From Albimonas sp963977235 (GTDB lineage: Bacteria; Pseudomonadota; Alphaproteobacteria; Rhodobacterales; Rhodobacteraceae): 64,000 bases of DNA. Shown piece after piece: positions 52,925 to 61,354 of the stretch (the stretch's first letter is position 1; each line of letters begins with the position of its first letter). A program made the position numbers and the translations under genes. The stretch spans positions 62,001 through 126,000 of the forward strand of contig NZ_CAXBOD010000001.1 of assembly GCF_963977235.1 (NCBI RefSeq), in the 5' to 3' direction. The notes under the pieces are model-generated. The model was not told the origin of the DNA and made no database searches. It saw only the letters and a program-made list of their open reading frames with translations.

Positions 52925-54244
52925 TCACTTGCCGAGGCAGAACTCGGCAAAGATATCGTCCAGAACGCGCTCCGCATCAACCCGGCCGAGCAGCGTCTCG
53001 AGCGCGCGTGTGGCGAGCCGGAGTTCTTCAGCCGCGATGTCGAGCGCCTCTTCGCCTCGCGACAGCCAGACGGACGCGGTGGAGAGATGGGCGAGACCCT
53101 CCTCAAGCGCACGCCGATGGCGCGCCCGAACAACAGCGGAGGCGCCGGCAGCCCTCGCCGCCAGCCGCGCGCCTATCGCTGCGGTGAGCTCGTCGAGTCC
53201 CTCGCCACTGGTCGCAGAAATCCGCAATGGCCCCGCAGTCTTCGAGGGCAGGAGATCGGCCTTGCTGTCGACCCACAGGTCGTCGACCTGAAGGAGCCCG
53301 GCGGGCGGATCCACGCCATCCGGTGGCCTGAGATATACCCGAAGGTCGGCGTCCTCCGCCCTCTGGCGAGCACGGGCGACGCCCATCGCCTCGATAGGAT
53401 CGCTTGTGTCCCGGAGTCCGGCCGTATCCAGAAGCGTGACCGGCAGGCCGGCAAGGTCCACATGAACCTCGATCACATCCCGGGTCGTTCCGGCGATCTC
53501 TGAGGTGAGGGCCGCGTCTCTCCGCGCCAGAGCATTGAGCAGCGTGGATTTTCCCGCGTTCGGGGCGCCGATCAACGCGACCTCGAACCCGTCCCGGATA
53601 CGCTCGGCAGCGGCGGCGCCGGCCAAGGCCGATGTGATCTCAGCCTCGACGGAGGCGATCAGCGAAAGGACTTCCGGAGTGACATCCTGGGGGACCTCTT
53701 CATCGGCGAAGTCCATCACCGCCTCGACCAACGCGCGGGCGCGTATCAGGTGGCTTCTCCATGCGGCAGCCGAGTCCCCCAAGGCGCCGCGCATTGAGCG
53801 TAGCGCCTGGCGACGCTGGGCTTCGGTCTCCGCGCCGACCAGATCCGCAAGGCCCTCGGCCTCCAGCAAATCGATCCGCCCGGCCTCAAGGGCGCGTCGG
53901 GTGAATTCTCCTGGTTCGGCCAGGCGCAGACCGGGCAGGGCATTCAACGCCGCGAGCAAAGCGGAAACCGTAGCCGGCCCGCCATGCCCCTGGATCTCAA
54001 ACGACTCTTCGCCGGTGAACGAGGCGCCCGAGGCAAAGCGGATCACCAGAGCCTGGTCGAGCAGCTCGCCACCGACGCGAAAATCGCGAAGCGCAGCACG
54101 GCGGGGTTCGGGGAGGTCGCCGACCAGGGCGAGCAGGGCGGCATCGGCGGACGGACCCGAAACCCGGATCACCGCGATGGCCGCCCGGCCCCGGCCGGTG
54201 GCCAAGGCAAAGATCGTGTCGCGAGGAGGAGCTGCGGGGGGCAT
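52925..54244 (-). CDS. mnmE: tRNA modification GTPase MnmE
   Basis: A 439-residue GTPase (TrmE). The folate-binding N-domain begins DTIFALATGRGRAAIAVIRVSG. The G domain contains G1 GAPNAGKSTLLNAL, G2 EIAGTTRDVIEV and G3 DTAGLRDT. It ends in the catalytic CxGK motif (FCLGK). It works with MnmG, which follows immediately. The adjacent order mnmE-mnmG-rsmG-parA-parB is widely conserved near bacterial origins. Confidence 0.97.
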   Translation of the reverse strand: MPPAAPPRDTIFALATGRGRAAIAVIRVSGPSADAALLALVGDLPEPRRAALRDFRVGGELLDQALVIRFASGASFTGEESFEIQGHGGPATVSALLAALNALPGLRLAEPGEFTRRALEAGRIDLLEAEGLADLVGAETEAQRRQALRSMRGALGDSAAAWRSHLIRARALVEAVMDFADEEVPQDVTPEVLSLIASVEAEITSALAGAAAAERIRDGFEVALIGAPNAGKSTLLNALARRDAALTSEIAGTTRDVIEVHVDLAGLPVTLLDTAGLRDTSDPIEAMGVARARQRAEDADLRVYLRPPDGVDPPAGLLQVDDLWVDSKADLLPSKTAGPLRISATSGEGLDELTAAIGARLAARAAGASAVVRARHRRALEEGLAHLSTASVWLSRGEEALDIAAEELRLATRALETLLGRVDAERVLDDIFAEFCLGK

Positions 54245-54253
54245 GAGCCCCCG

Positions 54254-55525
54254 TCAGGCGTTCATCGAGTCGAAGAACTCGGAGTTCGTCTTGGTCTGCT
54301 TCAGTTTCCCGAGCAGGAACTCGATCGCGTCGGCCGGGCCCATCGGGTTGAGGATGCGGCGCAGCACGAAGACTTTGGCCAGCTCCGACTTCTCGACCAG
54401 CAGATCCTCCTTGCGGGTGCCCGACTTGAGGATATCGATCGCGGGGTAGACGCGCTTGTCGGAAACCTTGCGGTCGAGCACGATCTCGGAGTTGCCGGTG
54501 CCCTTGAACTCCTCGAAGATCACCTCGTCCATGCGGCTGCCGGTGTCGATCAGCGCAGTGGCGATGATCGTCAGCGAGCCGCCTTCCTCGATGTTGCGCG
54601 CCGCGCCGAAGAAGCGCTTGGGGCGCTGCAGGGCGTTGGCGTCGACGCCGCCGGTCAGCACCTTGCCCGAGGACGGAACCACGGTGTTGTAGGCGCGACC
54701 CAGACGGGTGATCGAGTCCAGCAGGATCACCACGTCGCGCCCGTGTTCGGTCAGGCGCTTGGCCTTCTCGATCACCATCTCGGACACCGCCACGTGGCGC
54801 GTCGCGGGCTCATCGAAGGTCGAGGCCACGACCTCGCCCTTGACCGAGCGCTGCATGTCCGTGACCTCCTCCGGCCGCTCGTCGATGAGCAGCACGATCA
54901 GGTAGACCTCGGGGTGGTTCTTCTCGATCGAGTTGGCGATGTTCTGCAGGATCACCGTCTTGCCGGTGCGCGGCGGCGCCACGATCAGGCAGCGCTGGCC
55001 CTTGCCGATCGGGCTGACCAGGTCGATGACCCGCGCCGTCTTGTCCTTGATGGTGGGATCTTCGATCTCCATCTTCAGCCGCTGATCGGGATACAGCGGC
55101 GTCAGGTTGTCGAAGTGGACCTTGTGGCGGGCCGCTTCAGGCTCATCGAAATTGAGCTTGTTGACCTTCACGATGGCGAAGTAGCGCTCGCCCTCTTTCG
55201 GCGCGCGGATCAGCCCCTCGACCGTGTCGCCGGTGCGCAGCGCGAACTTCCGGATCTGGTTGGGCGAGACATAGATGTCGTCGGGACCGGGAAGGTAGTT
55301 CGCTTCGGGGCTGCGAAGGAAACCGAAGCCGTCCTGAAGCACCTCGAGAACGCCGTCGCCCGAGATCTCCACATCGCGGTCCGCCAGTTCCTTGAGGATG
55401 GCGAACATCATGTCCTGGCGGCGCAGGGTGGAGGCGCCCTCCACCTCCAGCTCTTCCGCGAAGGTGAGCAATGCGGTCGGCGACTTCGCCTTTAGCTCGG
55501 CGAGCTTCAGTTCTGAGATGTCCAT
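54254..55525 (-). CDS. rho: Transcription termination factor Rho
   Basis: A 423-residue hexameric RNA helicase. The cold-shock RNA-binding domain has DGFGFLRSPEANYLPGPDD. Walker A is APPRTGKTVILQ, Walker B is DVVILLDSITRL, and the Q/R loops include GGSLTIIATALIDTGSRMD. Normal length, no insertion. It ends 9 bp before mnmE. Confidence 0.98.
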   Translation of the reverse strand: MDISELKLAELKAKSPTALLTFAEELEVEGASTLRRQDMMFAILKELADRDVEISGDGVLEVLQDGFGFLRSPEANYLPGPDDIYVSPNQIRKFALRTGDTVEGLIRAPKEGERYFAIVKVNKLNFDEPEAARHKVHFDNLTPLYPDQRLKMEIEDPTIKDKTARVIDLVSPIGKGQRCLIVAPPRTGKTVILQNIANSIEKNHPEVYLIVLLIDERPEEVTDMQRSVKGEVVASTFDEPATRHVAVSEMVIEKAKRLTEHGRDVVILLDSITRLGRAYNTVVPSSGKVLTGGVDANALQRPKRFFGAARNIEEGGSLTIIATALIDTGSRMDEVIFEEFKGTGNSEIVLDRKVSDKRVYPAIDILKSGTRKEDLLVEKSELAKVFVLRRILNPMGPADAIEFLLGKLKQTKTNSEFFDSMNA

Positions 55526-55671
55526 CTGGCGCCTGTGTGAGCCCGCTGATCGAACAAAGGAGGGTGCCGGCGGGATAGGGGAGGGGTGCGGGCACGCTGA
55601 ACGCGTGCCACGGTTGCAGCGTCATACGCGCAACCGACAGGAAATGTCAAACGACCTTCACGTCATGCAGT

Positions 55672-55712
55672 CGTTTTCGCCCCGGCGAGCGCAGCCCGGC
55701 GAGGCGAAAACG
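55672..55712 (-). terminator. Hairpin after hemJ
   Basis: Arms CGTTTTCGCC and GGCGAAAACG enclose a 21-nt loop that itself contains CCGG repeats. It begins directly after the hemJ stop on the minus strand, separating hemJ from rho. Confidence 0.65.
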
Positions 55713-55713
55713 T

Positions 55714-56169
55714 TCAGAACGGCTCCACGATCGCCATGATGACGATGCCGACCATCAGCAGGGCCGGGATCTCGTTCACCATCCGGAAGAAGCGGCCGGA
55801 CCTGCGGGCGGGATCGAGCGCGAGCTCCCTCCGCCAGCGGGCGCACAGCATGTGGTAGACGGTCAGCAGAACCACAAGGGTGAGTTTGACGTGCAGCCAA
55901 CCGGCCGTGGCCAGGACGTCCGGCCCCAGCGCCGTCAGCGTCAGCAAGCCGAACAACCATGACGCGATCATCGCGGGATTCATGATGCCGCGCAGCAGCT
56001 TGCGCTCCATTACCTCGAATGTTCGGGCCTGTGGAGAACCTTGTGGAGCGGTTTCGGCGTGATACACGTAAAGCCTTGGCAGATATAGCAAAGCCGCCAT
56101 CCAGGCGATCACGGATATAACGTGGGCAGCTTTCCACCAAATGTAGTTAACGACGATCCAGTCCAGCAC
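55714..56169 (-). CDS. hemJ: Protoporphyrinogen IX oxidase HemJ
   Basis: A 151-residue membrane protein with four hydrophobic helices that oxidises protoporphyrinogen IX to protoporphyrin IX in heme synthesis. Conserved residues are in WWKAAHVISVIAWMAALLYLPR (shown in part here as KAAHVISVIAWMA), LYVYHAE and the closing RMVNEIPALLMVGIV. The GTG at 56169 is preferred because AGGGG lies 9 nt upstream; a TTG at 56178 overlapping the hemE stop would add 3 residues. It follows hemE, the previous pathway block, on the same strand. Confidence 0.93.
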   Translation of the reverse strand: MLDWIVVNYIWWKAAHVISVIAWMAALLYLPRLYVYHAETAPQGSPQARTFEVMERKLLRGIMNPAMIASWLFGLLTLTALGPDVLATAGWLHVKLTLVVLLTVYHMLCARWRRELALDPARRSGRFFRMVNEIPALLMVGIVIMAIVEPF

Positions 56170-56174
56170 AGTTT

Positions 56175-57209
56175 TCAACCCCTGATGGCATCGAGCAGGA
56201 TATGGACGTTTTCAGGGTCCGCATCCGGCGTGATGCCGTGGCCAAGGTTGAAAACGTGCGGCCCGCCAGAGAGATCCTCGCGGATCCGGCGCGCGGCCGC
56301 CGCCAGCGGCTCTCCGCCCGCCACCATCAGCAGCGGATCGAGGTTCCCCTGCACGCAGACATGCGGCTGGAGCCGCTCGGCGGCCCATCTGGTGGGGACA
56401 TGCTGATCGATCGCGACGCAATCAGCGCCGCAAGAGTCGGCGAAACGCTCCAGCCAGGCGCCCGCGCCGCGCGGGAACGCGATCACCGGGAGACCCGGGA
56501 ACCGCGATTTCAACTCTGCGGTGATCCTGCGGTTGGGTTCCAGGCACACCCGCTCGAAATCGAGCGCGCTGAGCGAGCCGGCCCAGGAATCGAACAGCTT
56601 CACCGCCTCGGCGCCCGCTTCGACCTGGCGCGCGAGATACTCGATCGTCGCCTCGGTGATCAGATCGAGGAGGGTGAAGAAGGCGTCCGGTTGCTCCAGC
56701 AGCATCCGGCGGGCGGGTTCCTGGTTGGGGGTGCCGCGGCCGGCGATCATGTAGGTCGCCACGGTCCAGGGCGCCCCCGCGAAGCCGATGAGCGCGACCT
56801 CGGGGGGGAGCGTCTGCGAAAGGATCCTCACCGTCTCATAGACCGGCGCCACGGTGTCATGGATCGCCTCGGCGGGTCGCAGGGCGGCGACCTCCTCGGC
56901 CGTGGCGACGGTCGAAAGGCGTGGGCCCTCGCCGGGAACGAAAGTCAGGTCCGCGCCTAGCCCCTGGGGCACCAGCAGGATGTCGGCGAACAGGATTGCT
57001 CCGTCGAAGCCGAAGCGCCGGATCGGCTGCATCGTCACCTCGGCGGCGAGCTCGGGCGTATAGCACAGGTCGAGGAACGAGCCGGCCTTCTCCCGCGTCG
57101 CCCGATACTCGGGCAGGTATCGGCCCGCCTGTCGCATGAGCCAGACGGGGGGAACCCGAAGGGTTTCGCCCGCCAGAGCGCGGAGCAGCGGTTTTGCCTG
57201 TGAGCTCAT
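56175..57209 (-). CDS. hemE: Uroporphyrinogen decarboxylase
   Basis: A 344-residue enzyme converting uroporphyrinogen III to coproporphyrinogen III. The two family signatures are VWLMRQAGRYLPEYR near the start and GFAGAPWTVATYMI in the middle; the catalytic aspartate lies in ILFADILLVPQ, and NLGHGITPDADPENV is at the end. It is the first gene left of the origin gap, as in Caulobacter. The ATG at 57209 follows CGAGG. Confidence 0.97.
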   Translation of the reverse strand: MSSQAKPLLRALAGETLRVPPVWLMRQAGRYLPEYRATREKAGSFLDLCYTPELAAEVTMQPIRRFGFDGAILFADILLVPQGLGADLTFVPGEGPRLSTVATAEEVAALRPAEAIHDTVAPVYETVRILSQTLPPEVALIGFAGAPWTVATYMIAGRGTPNQEPARRMLLEQPDAFFTLLDLITEATIEYLARQVEAGAEAVKLFDSWAGSLSALDFERVCLEPNRRITAELKSRFPGLPVIAFPRGAGAWLERFADSCGADCVAIDQHVPTRWAAERLQPHVCVQGNLDPLLMVAGGEPLAAAARRIREDLSGGPHVFNLGHGITPDADPENVHILLDAIRG

Positions 57210-57680
57210 GGAACCTCGTCAGGGGAAGAGGGTAGATAGGATGTGGTTGTTTGTTGGTCGGTGGATAACGGGGATCACCGTTGAGCGCGAGGGAATCCAC
57301 AGGTTAATCCACGGTCGTCCACAACGCTCCCCAGCCCGGGAAAACGTTGTGGGGATAAGTTTCACAAATCAGCCACATTTAAACGTCGAGAGATCAATCG
57401 CTTGCAGGCGTGTCTTGCCGCGCCGACTCCGGTCCGTTCTCCGACGTTCCCCGGCCTGTGAAAGACGCGGAAGTTATCCACAGCCTGAGGGGAAACGTCA
57501 GGCGCCGTCCTCCACAGCTTGGCGGAATGGACGGTTTTGCACACGGCTCTGAGGCGCCGGCGCCACAACGGCCGTTTCGCGCCGGTTATCCCCGATGTCC
57601 CCCCTTATCCCCACCCGGGTCGCTGCCTAAGGTGCCTGACAAAGATAAACGTCCGGTAACCAAGGGAGGCACGATCCGCG
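57210..57680. other. oriC: Probable chromosomal replication origin (oriC)
   Basis: A 471-bp non-coding gap where gene orientation switches from minus (left) to plus (right). It contains one perfect DnaA box, TTATCCACA (57474-57482), one TTTTGCACA (57535-57543), and near-matches: TTATCCACC on the minus strand (57260-57268), TTATCCCCA (minus 57350-57358, plus 57605-57613), TTATCCCCG (57586-57594) and GAATCCACA (57293-57301). An AT-richer patch at 57359-57400 could be the unwinding element. Position between hemE and the PPDK-regulator gene is that of the Caulobacter origin. No TTAA-N7-TTAA CtrA site was found. Confidence 0.88.
57474..57482 (+). promoter_or_regulatory. Perfect DnaA box
   Basis: TTATCCACA, identical to the strongest E. 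coli R-box, in the middle of the putative origin. Confidence 0.85.
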
Positions 57681-58529
57681 GTGATAGAGCGGTCGGCTCG
57701 GCACGTGCTGCATCTGCTGTCGGACTCGACGGGAGAGACGGTGTCGGCAGCCGCCGGCGCCGTGATCAGCCAGTTCGAGGGGCTGGAGCTGACCCGCCGG
57801 ATCCACGTCTTCGCGCGCTCCCGCCGCGAGATCGACCAGGCGCTCGACTCCATCGCGGCCGAGCCCGGCCTGGTCGCCTACACCCTGCTCGACGAGAAAC
57901 TGGCCGACCACCTCCGCGCGGGATGCGAGCGGATCGGCGTCCCGGCCGTGGCGCTGCTGGACCCGTTCTTCCGCGCGCTGACCGACTTTGTCGGCGCCCA
58001 GCGCGGCAAGAAGCGGCCGGGACGTCAGCATGACGTCGACCTCAGCTATTTCGACCGGGTGTCGGCCATCGACTATGCCATGGCCCATGACGACGGCGCG
58101 ACCTCCAACCGGCTGAAGAAGGCCGACGTGATCCTGGTGGGCGTGTCGCGCACCTCGAAGACGCCGACCTGTCTCTATCTCGCGGTGCGCGGCGTGAAGG
58201 CGGCGAACGTGCCGCTGGTCCCGGGCGCCTCGCTGCCCAAGGGGCTGGAGGAGGCGATCGGCCTCGGCATCCCCACCGTCGGGCTGATCGCCTCGCCCTC
58301 GCGGCTTGTGCAGGTGCGCGGCCAGCGGCTCGAGGCGATCGGGGCCGCGCCCGGCATGAACTCCGCCGCCTACGCCGATCCCGAGCGGGTGCGCGAGGAG
58401 GTCTCCCAGGCGCGCCTGCTGTTCGACCGGCTGGGCCTGCCGGTGATCGACGTCACCCGACGCTCGATCGAGGAGACGGCGGCCTCGATCCTCGCGATCC
58501 TGCGCGCACACGGCGAGCCCGCCGCATGA
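57681..58529 (+). CDS. Pyruvate,phosphate dikinase regulatory kinase/phosphorylase (DUF299)
   Basis: A 282-residue bifunctional kinase/Pi-dependent pyrophosphorylase that switches pyruvate phosphate dikinase (or PEP synthase) off and on by threonine phosphorylation. The opening HVLHLLSDSTGETV and the P-loop GVSRTSKTPTCLYLA are diagnostic. It starts at GTG 57681 with GGGAGG upstream. It is the first gene right of the origin and overlaps maf by 4 bp. Confidence 0.94.
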   Translation: MIERSARHVLHLLSDSTGETVSAAAGAVISQFEGLELTRRIHVFARSRREIDQALDSIAAEPGLVAYTLLDEKLADHLRAGCERIGVPAVALLDPFFRALTDFVGAQRGKKRPGRQHDVDLSYFDRVSAIDYAMAHDDGATSNRLKKADVILVGVSRTSKTPTCLYLAVRGVKAANVPLVPGASLPKGLEEAIGLGIPTVGLIASPSRLVQVRGQRLEAIGAAPGMNSAAYADPERVREEVSQARLLFDRLGLPVIDVTRRSIEETAASILAILRAHGEPAA

Positions 58530-59125
58530 GCGACCCCGTCATCCTCGCCTCCGCCAGCCAGGCCCGCGCCGAGATGCTGCGCGCCGCGGGCGTCGAGATC
58601 GAGGTCCAGCCCGCCCGCGTCGACGAGGAGGAGATCCGCATCGCCTTCCGCGCCGAGGGGGCGAGCGCGCGCGACCTCGCCGACGCGCTGGCCGAGATCA
58701 AGGCGAAGAAGATTTCCGCCAGGCGTCCCGGCGCGCTGGTGCTCGGCGCCGACCAGACGCTGGCCGCCGGAGAGGACCAGTTCGACAAGCCCCGTGACCG
58801 GAACGAAGCGCGGGCGCAGCTGTTGACGTTGCGGGGGCGGACCCACCATCTGCATTCGGCGGCGGTCATCGCACTGGACGGGAAGCCGATCTTCCGTCAT
58901 GTCGGAACTGCGCGGCTGGCGATGCGTCCCTTTTCCGAACGGTTCGTGGATGACTATCTGGATCGTCTGGGAGCCGCCGTCCTGGACACCGTCGGCGGAT
59001 ATCACCTCGAGGGGTTGGGGGCGCAGGTGTTCGCGCGCGTCGACGGCGATCACTTCACGGTCCGGGGCCTCCCGCTGCTGGAGGTTCTCGGGTTTCTGCG
59101 GGCGAGAGGGCGTCTGATCGAATGA
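58526..59125 (+). CDS. maf: Maf-family nucleotide pyrophosphatase
   Basis: A 199-residue Maf/YceF-type enzyme that hydrolyses non-canonical nucleoside triphosphates. The N-terminal ILASASQARAEML, the catalytic LVLGADQTLA and FDKPRDRNEARAQL are the family motifs, with DTVGGYHLEGLGAQVF near the end. It overlaps the genes on both sides by 4 bp, forming a tight operon from the PPDK regulator to dnaQ. Confidence 0.94.
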   Translation: MSDPVILASASQARAEMLRAAGVEIEVQPARVDEEEIRIAFRAEGASARDLADALAEIKAKKISARRPGALVLGADQTLAAGEDQFDKPRDRNEARAQLLTLRGRTHHLHSAAVIALDGKPIFRHVGTARLAMRPFSERFVDDYLDRLGAAVLDTVGGYHLEGLGAQVFARVDGDHFTVRGLPLLEVLGFLRARGRLIE

Positions 59126-59958
59126 GTGCGAACCGACTGCCGCTCGCGGGCGTGCTGGGCTGGCCCATCGCGCATTCGCGCTCGCCGCGGCTGCACCGGC
59201 ATTGGCTGTCCCGCTACGGGATCGAGGGCGACTACATCACCCTCGGGGTCGAGCCGCGCGACTTCGAGGCGGCGTTCCGCGCCCTGCCGCTGCTGGGATT
59301 CCGCGGCGTGAACGTGACCATCCCCCACAAGGAATCGGTGCTGCGCCTGGCGACCAAGGTCTCGGACCGCGCCGCGTTGATCGGGGCCGCGAACACCATC
59401 ACCTTCCGCGAGGACGGCTCGATCTACGCCGACAACACCGACGGCTACGGTTTCCTAGAGAACCTGCGCGCCGGCGCGCAGGGGTGGAAGGCGGCCGAGG
59501 GGCCGGCGCTGGTGCTGGGCGCCGGCGGCGCCTCGCGCGCGGTGATCTCGGCGCTGCTCTCGGACGGGGCGCCGGAGATCCGGCTCGCCAACCGCACCCG
59601 CTCGCGGGCCGAGTTCCTGGCCGGAGAGTTCGGCGGCCGCGTGAAGGTGGTCGACTGGCTGCACATCGAGGACGCGCTGGACGGCGTCGCCACGGTGGTC
59701 AACACCACCTCGCTGGGCATGACCGGCCAGCCGCCGCTGCAGATCTCGCTGAAGCGCGCGCCCAAGACCGCGCTGGTCAACGACATCGTCTACTCCCCCC
59801 TGATGACCCCCCTGCTGGAAGAGGCGCAGAGCCGCCGGATGCGCTGGGTCGACGGCGTGGGGATGCTGCTTCACCAGGGCCGCCCGGGCTTCGAGGCCTG
59901 GTTCGGCGTGGCGCCCGAGGTCGACGCCGACCTGCGCGCCGCCGTGCTGGCGGGATGA
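59122..59958 (+). CDS. aroE: Shikimate dehydrogenase
   Basis: A 278-residue NADPH enzyme reducing 3-dehydroshikimate in aromatic amino-acid synthesis. Substrate-site residues are in GWPIAHSRSPRLH and NVTIPHKESV (catalytic lysine), the aspartate is in YADNTDGYGF, and the nucleotide-binding loop is VLGAGGASRAV. Overlaps maf and coaE by 4 bp each. Confidence 0.97.
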   Translation: MSANRLPLAGVLGWPIAHSRSPRLHRHWLSRYGIEGDYITLGVEPRDFEAAFRALPLLGFRGVNVTIPHKESVLRLATKVSDRAALIGAANTITFREDGSIYADNTDGYGFLENLRAGAQGWKAAEGPALVLGAGGASRAVISALLSDGAPEIRLANRTRSRAEFLAGEFGGRVKVVDWLHIEDALDGVATVVNTTSLGMTGQPPLQISLKRAPKTALVNDIVYSPLMTPLLEEAQSRRMRWVDGVGMLLHQGRPGFEAWFGVAPEVDADLRAAVLAG

Positions 59959-60566
59959 GCGGCATGAAACTGATCGCGCTGACAGGCTCCATCGGCATGG
60001 GCAAGAGCACCACGGCGAAGATGTTCGCCGAGGAAGGCGTGCCGGTCTGGGACGCCGACGCCGCGGTCGCGCGGGTCTATGGCCCGGGCGGCGCGGCCGT
60101 GCCGATGATCGCGGAGCTGCTGCCCCACGCCGTTTCCGGCGAAGGCGAGCAGATGCACGTCGACCGCGCCGCCCTGCGGGCCGCGGCGACCGCCGATCCC
60201 GCGCTGATCCCGAAACTCGAAAAGATCGCCCACCCGCTGGTCGGCGAGGACCGCGCGGAGTTCCTCGCCCGGGCCGAGGCCGAGGGTCGGCCGCTCGCCC
60301 TCTGCGACATCCCCCTGCTGTTCGAGACCGGCGGCGAGCGACGCTTCGACGCCGTGGTGGTTGTCACTGCGCCGCCCGACGTGCAGCGCGCCCGGGTGAT
60401 GGAGCGGCCGGGGATGAGCGAGGCGACCTTCGAGACGATCCTCGCCAAGCAGACCCCCGACGCCGAGAAGCGCGCGCGGGCGGATTACATCGTGGACACC
60501 TCGCAGGGGCTGGAGCCCGCCCGCGCCCAGGTGCGCGCGGCGCTGGCGAAGATCCGGGAGAGCTGA
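59955..60566 (+). CDS. coaE: Dephospho-CoA kinase
   Basis: A 203-residue kinase for the last step of coenzyme A synthesis. The P-loop is LTGSIGMGKSTTAKMF, followed by PVWDADAAV and the lid region with DIPLLFETGGERRFD. The ATG at 59955 overlaps the aroE stop (ATGA); a second ATG at 59964 is also possible. Its C-terminus is followed 3 bp later by dnaQ. Confidence 0.96.
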   Translation: MSGMKLIALTGSIGMGKSTTAKMFAEEGVPVWDADAAVARVYGPGGAAVPMIAELLPHAVSGEGEQMHVDRAALRAAATADPALIPKLEKIAHPLVGEDRAEFLARAEAEGRPLALCDIPLLFETGGERRFDAVVVVTAPPDVQRARVMERPGMSEATFETILAKQTPDAEKRARADYIVDTSQGLEPARAQVRAALAKIRES

Positions 60567-60569
60567 GCC

Positions 60570-61271
60570 ATGCGCGAGCTGGTGATGGACACCGAGACCA
60601 CCGGCTTCGAGCCGAAGGAAGGTCACCGCCTGGTCGAGCTGGGCGCGGTCGAGCTGTTCAACCACGTGCCCACCGGCCGCGTCTATCACCAGTATCTCAA
60701 TCCCGAGCGCGACGTTCCCATCGAGGCGTTCAACGTCCACGGTCTGTCCTACGACTTCCTCTCGGACAAGCCGCTGTTCCGCGACGTGGCGGGGGCGTTC
60801 CTGGAGTTTCTCGGCGACGCGAAGCTGGTGATCCACAACGCCGAATTCGACATGCGCTTCATCAACGCCGAGCTTGGATGGCTGAAGCGGCCCCCCCTGC
60901 CGATGGAGCGGGCGATCGATACGCTGGCCATCGCGCGCAAGCGTTACCCCGGCTCGCCCAACACGCTGGACGCGCTGTGCCGGCGCTTTGGGATCGACAA
61001 CTCGGGGCGCGAGAAGCACGGGGCGCTGCTCGACTCCGAGCTGCTGGCCGAGGTGTATCTCGAGCTGATCGGCGGGCGGCAGCCGGATTTCGCGCTGTCG
61101 ACCTCGAGCGGGCGCAGCGGTGCGGGCGCCGAGGCCAGGGCCTACACGCCCCCGGCCCGCCCGCGTCCCCTCCGCCCCCGCCTGACCGAGGCGGAAGCCG
61201 AGGCCCACGCGAGTTTCGTCGCCGAGATGGGCGATGCGGCGCTGTGGACGAAGCTTTCGGCCGGGTCCTGA
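60570..61271 (+). CDS. dnaQ: DNA polymerase III subunit epsilon
   Basis: A 233-residue proofreading 3'-5' exonuclease of the DEDDh class. The acidic motifs are VMDTETTGFEP (Exo I), IHNAEFDMRFIN (Exo II) and HGALLDSELLAEVY (Exo III, with the catalytic histidine). The proline-rich linker and C-terminal helix that bind the polymerase alpha subunit follow. It ends the plus-strand run from the origin. Confidence 0.96.
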   Translation: MRELVMDTETTGFEPKEGHRLVELGAVELFNHVPTGRVYHQYLNPERDVPIEAFNVHGLSYDFLSDKPLFRDVAGAFLEFLGDAKLVIHNAEFDMRFINAELGWLKRPPLPMERAIDTLAIARKRYPGSPNTLDALCRRFGIDNSGREKHGALLDSELLAEVYLELIGGRQPDFALSTSSGRSGAGAEARAYTPPARPRPLRPRLTEAEAEAHASFVAEMGDAALWTKLSAGS

Positions 61272-61354
61272 GCGCGCAGATCGCAATCCCCACGGGTCGA
61301 ACTCGATAGATCGCGTCGGCCGTGCATCGCGCGCGGCCGGACGCTCGCGCCGGG

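Noticed and set aside
57210..57680. CtrA sites (TTAA-N7-TTAA) in the origin
   Set aside because: Single TTAA strings exist (57304, 57379) but none pair at the required spacing.
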